Shown: one piece after another, positions 1-9,392 of the stretch
How positions within the stretch are numbered: position 1 is the first letter of the stretch
Layout: each line of letters starts with the position of its first letter
Assembly (NCBI GenBank): GCA_946894095.1
Contig: OX335645.2
Location: 19,739,001-19,803,000 of the forward strand
DNA length: 64,000 nt
Reading direction: 5' to 3'
Source of the DNA: Incurvaria masculella
Lineage: Eukaryota > Arthropoda > Insecta > Lepidoptera > Incurvariidae
The notes under the pieces: generated by a model
What the model saw: only the letters and a program-made list of their open reading frames with translations
Told to the model about the DNA's origin: nothing
The model's database searches: none
Program-made: the position numbers and the translations under genes

Positions 1-719
1 TCAATATGATCTGACATTTTTTTGTACTATTTCTTTCCAAAAGTGAATCTAGGCAAGAAATCTTACAATACATCACATATTTGTCTACCAACTCGATGGT
101 TCGGTAGATAGACCATCGAGATTTAATATTAGCATGATAAGACTGCACTTGGGTGCAAAACCTATAGTGGGTAGGCTTCAATGCGGAAATTTACTTTGGG
201 TAGCAGTAAATTATGTGCATATGTAACATCAGTAATATTATTGTCCCATTATGTTGACATTTTATTGATTGAATCTAATTAAAAGTGTTCTATTTAGATA
301 ATAACGAAGGTTACAGCGTGAAAATAAGGAAATAACATTGAATTTGGAAGCCGAGGACTATTAGTTATTCTGTGGCCGAGGTCTTCCTAAAATTTCAACA
401 TCGTCATCATTACATTTTAGTTGGAAATGATTATCCATGATTGTTTCACATCCTGTTGTCACAAAATGACGTCTCAATTTTCGAGGACATTGTATTTGTG
501 AGATTCTCAGCTACAACATGAGGATTTATTAAAATTGTATGAATGAGTACCAAATATGTCTGCATTGAATCAGGAATATTCCTTCGTTAGGTTATAATGT
601 TTAGCAACCGGTAGGTAATCTTATATTGGGCCTATAATAATAATTGCTGTGTAGCTTTGTGTGCGAATAAGTTTGACTGCGGCCTGTGAAATAGCACTAT
701 CGTTGCAAAACAAATAATG
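1..719. other. AT-rich intergenic DNA, no feature seen
   Basis: No open frame, RNA gene or repeat that recurs in the window was seen. The block 100-135 holds a short inverted match (ACTCGATGGT / ACCATCGAG) only. Confidence 0.5.
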
Positions 720-1300
720 CTCTCTGATCCATACATCTCGCATACCGATAATCGTCTACCGTCCAGCCACCGTCGTATTCCGTAACGCGTCCTTCAGCAC
801 TCGGCTTTTGTTCCACTCTTCTAGGCGCCTATCGGTATCGAAATGCGTGCCAGATCCGTCGGTGCCCATTATGCGTTTCAAACTTAATAACAAACCTATC
901 ATATCCAATCGGCTGTCCATTATTCGCCGACAAGGCTGGGCGCGCCGCGGGCCGCGAATTCCCACGAGTGCTTTTACGTATTTGCGCAAGAGTTTTTCGC
1001 GCCCGTTACGATGGTGGTCGATTCTGAACGCTACCGATCATGAATAAGTGATGCGGAGGCACAGCGTGGCCACAATGGTCGGAATCTGGGCGCGACGCAA
1101 CTGTGGACCACCTGACACAGATACGTAACGTCGATGCGCCGCCACCGGCGAGCTGAGGGCATTGCAAAAGGCGCGCGACGGACCGTCACGGGTCTCGGAA
1201 ATTGTAAACATGCACGAGAGCTGTATGAAGATTGAAGTGGCCCGTTGCCTAGCTGTATCGCGTGTGGTCTCTTGTGACCGCAGGGTTCGACACGAGGGTG
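720..1300. other. GC-rich block without an identified gene
   Basis: This block is clearly richer in GC and CpG than its flanks. Short open frames exist on both strands (808-1047 on + and 756-989 on -), but neither encodes a family I recognise and they overlap each other. It could be an unrecognised exon, a CpG-rich regulatory block or an old transposon piece. No splice sites that would make a convincing exon were found. Confidence 0.35.
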
Positions 1301-1383
1301 CGCACCTCTTGCTTTCTTATTTTAGTTCGGAATGTACAATTTCACTTTACATTATTTATAACGTTAATATCATACTATTTGTC

Positions 1384-1765
1384 AGCCTCGGTAGCTCAGT
1401 GTGCGACGCCTTGTGAATCGATAAGCTGGGGAAGCACCTCTGAGCGCGGTTAGGTTCTGGATGGGTGACCATTTTCAAGCGTGGAGGCTGGCCGTGGTTC
1501 GGATTCCACGTAAAACTGTAGGTCCCCTTTGTTACTTGCTAGGTGGTAGGGTTAGTCTCACCCGGGTTGGTACCATTGCATTGAATGAACGATGGTCGAA
1601 GCGGCAATGTAAATTTTCCGTGCTTCCAGTCCAGTTCAATGTAATAGAGCAATATAAGGAAGGTCCTGGCATGGCACCTAGTTCTCATGTGGTGTGCTAG
1701 GCTAATATCTGACGGTCAGTTCGGTTTTAGCCATCCATGTCCAGTTACATAAAAAAAACAAATTC
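1384..1765 (+). repeat. SINE, near full-length copy
   Basis: A Pol III-like head begins near 1384 (CGGTAGCTCAGTG resembles box A). It is followed by a GGATGGGTGACCA motif reminiscent of the 5S rRNA internal promoter and by GGTTCGGATTCC, which resembles box B. The body carries GGTGGTAGGGTTAG, and the element ends in CCAGTTACATAAAAAAAAC at about 1740-1760. The same body is present at 13510-13850 and in many fragments on both strands, so it is a real interspersed family. The tRNA- and 5S-like boxes are spaced too far apart for a simple tRNA head; a composite origin is inference. Confidence 0.75.
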
Positions 1766-1846
1766 ATCCATAAAAAAAAACCTTCCCAACCCGTTTGGGG
1801 TGTGCATGAAAAATGGTCGATGTTTCTATGAAAATTATTGCATTAA

Positions 1847-2388
1847 GGTGGCCCAACCCGGCGGGCCTAACTCATTCGCGGGCACGGTACAAAACCGTGC
1901 TGTTGCGCTCTGGGACCTTCTCTGTTTCAAAGAATAAGACAGGCTCCGTGATGAGGAAGATGCAACATGTCCACAAAAAAGACAATGTGCATAGTGTATG
2001 ATTTGGTAAGATTTACGAAAATTTTATTTTCAAAACGACTTATAGCTAAAAGTAAACCACGAACGCTGTAGCGAAAAATCGAACAAAAACCAAATAGATT
2101 ATAAATCTTGATTAAATAAGCTATGTCTGATGATTAATCTTTTTAAGATGTTCTTATTTTATCATTGCGTAATCCACCTCCAAAGTCATTGTATAAAACG
2201 CGCGAAAAATGCGAACTTTCGGACCTTATAACTTAGAAACCAAACACAATTTTACAATGCCAATGGTCATCAGACATCTAGTTCGATCAAATAAAGCTAT
2301 TTTGAGCAAAATTTTGGATCTCTGACAAAAAATATGGGCGTGATCTTCTTTCCCCTTTTGTATGGGGAGATGAGCGGGATGGGCCACC
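1847..2388. mobile_element. TTAA-flanked 542-bp MITE, copy 1
   Basis: The element has imperfect terminal inverted repeats (GGTGGCCCAACCCGG at the left; the right end reverse-complements to GGTGGCCCATCCCGC). It is flanked on both sides by TTAA (1843-1846 and 2389-2392). A second copy of exactly the same length lies at 21688-22229 in ATG4 intron 1. TTAA duplication is the hallmark of piggyBac-type transposases. The element has no transposase and is non-autonomous. Assignment to piggyBac rests on the TTAA only, since the terminus does not begin with the usual CCY. Confidence 0.85.
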
Positions 2389-2589
2389 TTAAGGACATGG
2401 ATGGCTATTATCAACCCTTCTGACATGTTATACGCCCAACGCACCGTTTTCCCGAAGTAAATAGGACAATTTTTTAATACCACTTCAACCATCATTGGTT
2501 CAATGCTTCAACCATAGAGTGACCAGCATTCTTAACCAACATATACATCAAATAAGAAAGAAAGAGGTTTATATGTCAATGTTTATACC

Positions 2590-2652
2590 CTTGGGTTTGA
2601 ACCCGCCGTCTTCGACATAAAAGCGCTCACTACTAGGCTATGGGAGACATGT
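2590..2652 (-). repeat. tRNA-like SINE head fragment
   Basis: Read on the minus strand, this segment has a box A-like TAGCCTAGTAGTGAGCGC and, about 25 nt downstream, a box B-like GGGTTCAAACCC. That is tRNA-gene spacing, but no cloverleaf with paired acceptor arms is seen. It is more likely the head of a SINE than a working tRNA gene. Confidence 0.4.
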
Positions 2653-2910
2653 TATCGCTCCCGTCCTAGGAGGTCTATCTACCATTGGGTTATGGGTCTG
2701 ATGGCTTACAAACCGTGCTCAAATACTGAGAAGGTCCTAGGCTAGTAAATAATTCTTCCGGAATTGTGGTGTGATGCACTTATGCTTACTTAAACGGCGG
2801 CACTAGAAGTAGCTAGTGATCCATGTCAAATATTATGGAAAACTAGGCACTGGGTATTTGTCACCACTGTGGGTGCAGAACACGAAATGTTGGGATTGGG
2901 CTAATTCATC

Positions 2911-3275
2911 TGAGTCACAACTAAGGCTCTGTATTTCAACACATTCCAAAACAAGGGTTGCTACTGCCCCGATCCTCCCACCTGAGTCTCGACTAAGGCT
3001 CTGTATTTCGACAAATTCCAATACAGGGGGTGCAATTGTCCCTATCCCCCATCTGAGTCACAACCAAGCAACTAAGGCTGTGTATTTTGTCACGTTCCAA
3101 AGCAAAGGGTGCAATTGCCCCCATCCCCCATCTGAGTCACAACCAAGCAACTAAGGCTGTGTATTTTCTCACGTTCCAAAACAAAGGGTGCAATTGCCCC
3201 CACCCCCCTACTTGAGTCACGACTAAGGCTCTGTATTTCAACACATCCTAAAACAAGGGTTGCAATTGCTCCATT
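2911..3275. repeat. minisatellite, five copies of 71-80 bp
   Basis: Five consecutive units each begin TGAGTCnC (starts near 2911, 2983, 3054, 3133 and 3213). They contain CTAAGGCTCTGTATTT and GGGTTGCAATTGC variants followed by a C-rich run. The two central units carry an extra CAACCAAG insertion and are most alike, so they probably arose from the latest duplication. Confidence 0.85.
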
Positions 3276-3339
3276 TTTCAGAAGGATTTGACCCAGAGCC
3301 TTTTCTTAGTTATCTGAAAGCAAGCTGCATGACCTTTTT

Positions 3340-3680
3340 AGGGTTCCGCCTCTGCTATCCGTCCCTCTGTCAGCGGGCTGTATCCCATGAACAGTAATTA
3401 ATCAGCTGAGTATTTCCATTGCCGCTGTTATAACAATTAGTAAAAAAATGAGGATCCCATTTTTTTATATAAGACGTTATAAGAAATAATAATAATATAA
3501 TGGCAATAGGTAGACGCTTGAATTTTCACTGAATGTGTATTTCTACTGCCGCTATAGCAAAATAACAAATTGTAAACATTTAAACCAATTTAAATTAAAC
3601 TTACCTAACCTAACAATAAACGTGAATTATTGTCATGGTATGGAACCCTTCGTGTGCGAGTTCGACTCGTACTTGGCCGG
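3340..3680 (-). repeat. family A repeat, diverged copy
   Basis: In minus orientation the element starts at the CCGGCCAAGT end (near 3680) and runs to AGGGTTCCG at 3340. It holds the family's inner landmarks: a tilted copy of the GCCGCTATAACA block and the GGCTGTATCCCATGAACAG block. It is longer and more diverged than the copies at 16253, 17159, 46971, 56556 and 58206, with an apparent internal duplication of the CTGCCGCTAT segment (around 3420 and 3545). Confidence 0.75.
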
Positions 3681-3699
3681 TTTTTTGGTCATCCGGATG

Positions 3700-4684
3700 T
3701 TTTGGTTGCTGCTGACCCCCCTCCCCCCTCCCTGGCTAAATCCTGGCTCCGCACCTGATTGATTACTATCGCTTTGAAGTGAGAGGAGTTTTGGTATGCC
3801 GCTCGGAAGAAACCGGTCAGGATAGACCAAACCCGAAACTTGTTTGTATCCATGCGTCTACGCCCGCGTCGTCGCCGCCATTATGATAAAATAGTTAAAG
3901 TAACTAGATACTAACGAACTCAGCCTTAAGGTATGCTTAGGGTCAAATTAGCACTTTGTTGTAAAATGTTGTTAAATTTGAACTAAATACAGGAAAAATA
4001 AAATGTAATTGATTTATGTATTTTTAAAGATTAAACCAAAAACGATTACCAGTTAACTTTGTGTAAAAGCCGTACGGCTAAAAAGGACCATAGATAAAAA
4101 GGAAAGAGATATGCTATCTAGCGCGTCTTCTATGAAACCTCTGTCCCCAATTTTCATAAGCTACAAACCCAACTTAAATGTACATGCAAACATAGTCGCA
4201 GACGCATTTCAGGATTTGCGTAGGTGGGAACTGATTTGACGAACGCAATATTAGAGCACATTCGCGCGCGGTGGCAATGTTTCAATTGTGTGGCATACTA
4301 CGCGCCGCCGGATTCCCATACACTTAGATGGTAACTTTGACCACAGCGGAGACGCGATATTTTGTATACCACTTCTCCTTTATTAAGAATTAAGAAGAGC
4401 CAAACATTCTAAGGATGATAAAAATAATGATGATTTTTGTTGAACGCAAAGACTAACTAACTAATTTAAAATAAAAACCAGGAAATTATAGGCAGTTTAA
4501 AAATTTCAAACTCATCATGCATGGATAGCTGCTATAAAATGTGACTATAAAATCTTAAATATATGCGTATAATCAGCTCTAAAAATAAGATTTTAATAGG
4601 TTCTGAAACGTTGGCCTTATTTGACAGAAGCTGATGTAGAGAAAGAAGCTGAGCGTTTAAAATGGTGCATGCAACAAAAATTTA
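3700..4684. other. intergenic DNA, no gene seen
   Basis: AT-rich sequence with one CpG-richer patch at 4185-4330. No coding potential beyond short chance frames was recognised. Confidence 0.4.
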
Positions 4685-4833
4685 CCGCATGATCGGAATA
4701 AAACAGGACTGACGGAATTTCGGAGTTTGTTGAGAACTCCGGAATCCGAGAGTGCATGAGGCCCGGCCCATACGCTTCCATAGACAATTCATAAAATGAA
4801 TTCCGTCCGTCCGGTTTTATTCCGATCATGCGG
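4685..4833. mobile_element. 149-bp MITE with ~35-bp inverted ends
   Basis: The left end CCGCATGATCGGAATAAAAC and the right end (reverse complement, same start) match over about 35 bp with two mismatches. The interior has a second smaller dyad around GAGTTTGTTGAGAACTC. No clear target-site duplication could be defined and no other copy was found in the window. The structure is typical of a foldback element or short MITE. Confidence 0.75.
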
Positions 4834-4839
4834 TCCAGG

Positions 4840-6230
4840 TCAAACGGGATGCGGAAAGGAATTATAACCTTGAACTAAATTAAAACCGTACTCATTTCGA
4901 CTCGCATCGAAAACGAAACATAATTCACAAATACAATAATCATTCAAACTTCTCCGTCAGAATATTTGAATTTTCCTAATGAAATAGTGCGATTTCTATC
5001 ACCAAGTTTTTAAAATGCAGTACTGTGTAGGAAAGTTACAGGAATACATAATTAAATCAGTCTATACACAGCGTGTCATAATGGCCAGTAAAATTAAAAT
5101 TGGGAAATGATTATTGGGATTGCAACAAACAAATATGTTTAATAACTTTTTGCTGAATATCCTCTAAATAAAAAGTTTGACTTTCCATACAAAGTAATTC
5201 AATCATTTAGTGTAAAAAGCATTTTATGTTCCGTAAGAACGTGAGAACATTGTATGTACTTGGACACGGATAGCTAATATCACACCAACTGTCATGACAT
5301 TAGCCTGATACGCCACGTGGATCTAGGTTCCATGCCAAGACCTTCCTTATGCATGGTTAGAACGTCGCGTCAAATTACACTAGACAAAAACATAAATTTC
5401 AAAAATGTAAATCTCGGTAACTAGTCACTTTAGAGAAAATTTAATGATACGTTTTTGTCTCGGAAGAACATGAGGATTACGCTGACGAAATAAATGTACG
5501 AATCAACTAAGTTCCCGACAATAACTAAGTCCCTGAGTACTAGCACTGATTTAATAATGCCCTTTATATTAAACTATCTGCGGCATCCGGCTCTGCTCGG
5601 GATATTATAAAAAAACAATTGGGAATAAAAGTAAATCACAACGATCGATTGCGTAAAAAAAGCGCAAACCAATAAGCAATCATTACAATTTATAATATCA
5701 GTAGGCATTATGGTCTTTTATTTTCGTTCTTATCAATCGAAAAATTTAGGGCACACCATTTTTTGTCGGAGGAAAATATTGTTTTAAATGCAATCTTTAC
5801 CAATACCATGTATCATAATTCGTATTTAAATTGTTGCTACAACTTTATCTCATATCGAAACATATGTAAAAACGAACACGAAACTAGGTTTTCCCAATGC
5901 TAACGTAAAAACGATTACTTTATAATTTACGATGAAATAACGTTTGAAGTGCACCCGCAAGACGTCGATGTATTTGCACATTGCGTTCTCTTCTATGTAC
6001 AATCATTTTAATCCAAGGATGTCCAACGAGATGTTAGCACATCATCTGGACAGAACAGATTCTACGTAAAGTGTACGTATTTATTGTAACCAAAATAACT
6101 AATTTTCTGTGTCTTTCTAAACTAAAACATGAATATGTAGCTTATTCGGTATACGCGGATGTTTTTGCAGCTTTACTTTTTAAGCTTACTTCAAGGTCGA
6201 TTTAACGCCTTTACCGTTAAAAATGGTTAA
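4840..6230. other. intergenic DNA with a SINE fragment
   Basis: Mostly AT-rich sequence. At about 5275-5365 there is a minus-strand SINE fragment (GACATTAGCCTGATAC... CATGCCAAGACCTTCC), matching the 3' body of the element at 1384. Near 5580 there is a GGCATCCGGCTCTGCTCGGG motif like that at 61580, another interspersed repeat. Confidence 0.5.
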
Positions 6231-6237
6231 AAATGAT

Positions 6238-6279
6238 AATTTTTATGAAGGACAGAGAGATCTGTCCTTCATAAAAATT
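6238..6279. other. perfect 19-bp hairpin with 4-nt loop
   Basis: Arms 6238-6256 and 6261-6279 are exact reverse complements (AATTTTTATGAAGGACAGA), separated by GAGA. It is the longest perfect short hairpin noticed in the window. It abuts the family C repeat and may be the end of that element. A small-RNA precursor is possible but unsupported. Confidence 0.8.
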
Positions 6280-6289
6280 TTTTTACGTT

Positions 6290-6720
6290 ATCTCTAGAAA
6301 CCCTTAAGACAGTCGTTACCCTATGAATTTTCCATACTACAGGCGATAACTGTTCACATGCTATAAATATTTTACAAGGTTTTTTTTTTATTTTGGATTC
6401 TAAAATATGTTGTCAAAACGTTCATGTGTATGATTATGTATTTTTTTTATTAACCATTTGGATTGGAAAAAATTGGTCAATAATTGGAAAAAGTTTTCTT
6501 TTCAAGAGCCTATCTAGTTATTTTTTTCCTAAAAATACAGTTATTTACGTAAAAATAAAAACATACGGAGATAGAATGAAGCTTTCTTAAGTGATTAAAT
6601 CTTTTTCATTAAAAACCAACAACTTTTAGGTGTAGGGAAAACTTAGAGACCGGAAGACGATTTCGTTAGTTTTATTCGCAGTGGGCAAGCAAAATTGTGC
6701 CTTGGCCATTGGACAAAGAG
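6290..6720 (-). repeat. family C repeat, copy 1
   Basis: Read on the minus strand, this contains the ordered landmarks AACGAAATCGTCTTCCGG, CACTTAAGAAAGCTTC, TCCGTATGTTT and AGTTATCGCCTGTAGTATGG, ending in a GGGTAACG-type motif. The same order is found on the plus strand at 12988-13400 and 25547-25850. No coding capacity. Confidence 0.75.
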
Positions 6721-7314
6721 GGCATTTCTTTAAAAATCTCAGAGCCCCACGACACTTCTTGACTTCACGACAGTCTTAATGCTTCTGGAAACATCAACCT
6801 GATTGATTAGGCAAAGTAATTTATATTTTAGTTAGATCAGTTGACAATATTTCATTAGCTTCGACTGTTTTTACCAATATCACATTGCAAGGCGAGGCGC
6901 CATGCCAAATCAACGGTGGCGAGGCACTCGTAATTGTAGAACATGTATTAAGAGATGTATCTTTGAAGAGAAAGCAATAGAATCTGCACTCTGTGAAGCG
7001 AAGCGATGTCCACTTGATACAATTGATTGAATGCTAATACACAGTTAACAGTTACTAGTAGTCAGAGCAGGAAGGGGGTGATTCTTCGAAGGTTAATCAT
7101 TGAGCTTAATTCAAAATTGTAAGAAGAACTATTTGATATGCTTTCAACTAGTATTATTCTATTTTAGAAACTTGTATCTTATTATGAAATCGAATTTAAA
7201 AAATTAAATAAAACATCACTTTATTGAATTGATTAAAATATTATTATTTTAATTAATGAATCAATGAAACAATAATTGAAAACATATCCACTTTAAAGAT
7301 GTATCAAAACTTAC
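6721..7314. other. intergenic DNA, no feature seen
   Basis: AT-rich sequence without recognised features. Confidence 0.4.
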
Positions 7315-7403
7315 CTTTAATAATTAAAATTATAAACAACAGCAAAAAACACAACTAGCACTGTCGTAATATCGGCGGGCGAGAGGTTGCCTTGTCTTTT
7401 ATA
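7315..7403 (-). promoter_or_regulatory. candidate minus-strand promoter and short 5' exon
   Basis: On the minus strand TATAAAAG lies at 7403-7396, an initiator-like ACAGT at about 7364-7360, and a consensus splice donor AAAG|GTAAGT with the exon end at 7315. This gives a roughly 48-nt non-coding first exon, an arrangement common in arthropod genes. The TATA-to-initiator distance (about 40 nt) is longer than the usual 30. No convincing downstream coding exon was found between 1 and 7300, so the gene may continue outside the window or this may be chance. Confidence 0.3.
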
Positions 7404-7409
7404 TGTAGC

Positions 7410-7482
7410 CGCGTGGGGGGAGGCCGCGGGGTGGTGTGGGGGGGCCGCGGAGGCGCAGCGAGGGGGGGGGGGGCGGACGAAG
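7410..7482. repeat. G-rich low-complexity tract
   Basis: This is a run of long G tracts broken by CCGCGG, including one uninterrupted run of about twelve Gs. It lies immediately upstream of the minus-strand TATA candidate. Four or more G tracts on the plus strand could form a G-quadruplex (inference). Confidence 0.7.
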
Positions 7483-7610
7483 AGATGCGGCTCGCAATGA
7501 ACCCATCGCCTCCACCGCCACTGCCTCCATACATCATGTGATCAAATCCATCCACCTTCAATGAGAACATCCAGTTTCGGTCAAGGGTGACACTTTGATC
7601 AGCACCCGAA

Positions 7611-7945
7611 GTCTCAGTTGTCACCTACATTGGCGTTACGGCAAACCGATCGACTGGCGTTTTCAAATGTATGGAGAAATTGAAGAGCGCGCGCAGTGGG
7701 CGTTAAGCGAACTACCATTTGCGAGTCCGAGTTTGATTTGACAGCTTACTCAACGGTGCCGTAAATACGTCGACGTTGCGGTTTACGTCCACTTCGCGAT
7801 TTCATACAAATCGGAAGTCCGCGTTCGACTTTGACAGCTTGAAGAAGTAAAACCACAGAATATCTAGTAAAAACTTGTGTGGAGTTGACGGAAAACGCCA
7901 GTCGATCGGTTTGCCGTAAACGCCAATTTAGGTAAGAACTCAGAC
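7611..7945. mobile_element. family B MITE, 335 bp with ~55-bp inverted ends
   Basis: The left end (GTCTCAGTTGTCACCTA...) and right end are reverse complements over about 55 bp with few mismatches. Both include the shared core GGCAAACCGATCGACTGGCG. The interior carries TGCAGTGGGCGTTAAGC-like and ACTTTGACAGCTTG motifs. A second, one-ended copy follows directly at 7962, with further fragments at 17600 and 39430. It is non-autonomous and the superfamily is unknown. Confidence 0.8.
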
Positions 7946-7961
7946 TGACCACTCTGAGCCT

Positions 7962-8196
7962 GTAGTCCCAGTTGTCACCTAAAATGGCGTTTACGGCAAA
8001 CCGATCGACTGGCGTTTTCAATTGTATGGAGAAATTGAAGAACGCGTGCAGTGGGCGTTAAGCCAACTAACATTTGCGAGTCCGAATTTCATTTGAGAGC
8101 TTACTCAACGTTACCCTAAATACGTCGACGTTGCCATTTACGCCGACTCCGCGTTTTCATACAAATCGGAAGTCCGAGTTTGACTTTGACAGCTTG
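7962..8196 (+). repeat. family B MITE, truncated tandem copy
   Basis: This repeats the left end and interior of the 7611 element in the same orientation, through GACTTTGACAGCTTG, but lacks the right inverted end. The tandem arrangement suggests either insertion next to an older copy or loss of the right end. Confidence 0.8.
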
Positions 8197-9080
8197 CATT
8201 CAATTGAATGACGAAAACTCATTATCCCGGTGTTTCTGCTACATAACTATCCCGAAACACCGTGTACATGTTCGTGGAGCATACAGACAGTTGCTGGAAT
8301 TGGCCATTTGTAATACTCAATAATTAATTAAATATTTAAAAAACATTTACCGTATTTGAAAATGGAACTTTCACAGAGGAGGTCACATTTGAGTTCCCGT
8401 GATTGGCATTTATTTTTTCGTAGTGGCATCGTTAATGGATGATAAAAAAATATTTGATTGCGTTTCGTAGTTATAGGCGATTTAGGTTACACATATAACT
8501 TTAGATATATTTCAGTATTTAACTAAAAACCCGACTGGTTATTGTATAATTAATAGGTATCAATGTTTCTAGACAACCAGTATATTCATCAGCAGGTACA
8601 TACCAACTTCTATATTATATAGCCAATCTAAGATAACGCAACCACTTGGCGCAGGCAGACCGACATATTTAGCATCAGAGGGTTGGTCTCTAACATGTAA
8701 ACCCAGATTCAGCCATTTACCTCATCGTGACCAAAAATGTCGTGACCTCCCGGAGTATTAGGCAAGTCAGAACAACACACTACCGTATCGTTTGGAAACC
8801 AAAGGACAATGGTGTTTGAAAGCTCGGTAAAATCTCCTCGCAGCAAGCTCGTTCTTCATCACGACACGAGCGATTTCGCTGAAGCAAGATTCTTTTTATT
8901 TACGAAAATTAAAGATAATTCTAGAGGTATGTGATGCACAAGACCGGAAGCGGCGGCGGTGAATGAGTTCCAAGGGGCCATTGAAGACGTCTGAAGTAAC
9001 TGCTGTAACCCCATTCTTCTGTAAGGCCACTGTTTAACCATTGTTCCAAATAATGCATTATTGTGTAGATAGTGAGGTAA
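8197..9080. other. intergenic DNA, no gene seen
   Basis: No family was recognised in the short frames here. Confidence 0.4.
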
Positions 9081-9084
9081 CGTG

Positions 9085-9215
9085 CATTCTGATTGTATGT
9101 ATGTATCGACCGTGAAGCAAGGACACATTAATTGAAGAAAGGGCCCTGTAAAAGTAACTACTTTATGAATACTTCACGGTTGATTATACATACATACATA
9201 TCACATAATTGCTTA
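9085..9215. repeat. repeat with CTTCACGGT / ACCGTGAAG inverted blocks
   Basis: GTATGTATCGACCGTGAAGCAAGGACACATTA (broken across 9095-9131) is followed by an inverted relative (ACTTCACGGTTGATTATACATACATACAT) at about 9170-9201. The same core recurs at 15345-15385 and in weaker form near 34585, so this is a small dispersed palindromic element. Confidence 0.6.
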
Positions 9216-9284
9216 GTAAGAAGAATGTCGTATTATTAAGGTCGTGGTAAGAGCCGATTGAGTTCAGTTCAGAAGCCGCAATGA

Positions 9285-9392
9285 AAATTGTCCGTGTTTT
9301 CCATCCAGTTCAATGTAGCCGAGCAATATAAGGAAGGTGGTGTTTTAGGGTATTAACTACCCATGTCCAGTTACATAAAAAAAAACCGCGAC
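9285..9392 (+). repeat. SINE 3' fragment
   Basis: CCATCCAGTTCAATGTAGCC, GAGCAATATAAGGAAGGT and the tail CCATGTCCAGTTACATAAAA match the 3' third of the SINE at 1384-1765. The head is missing. Confidence 0.75.
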
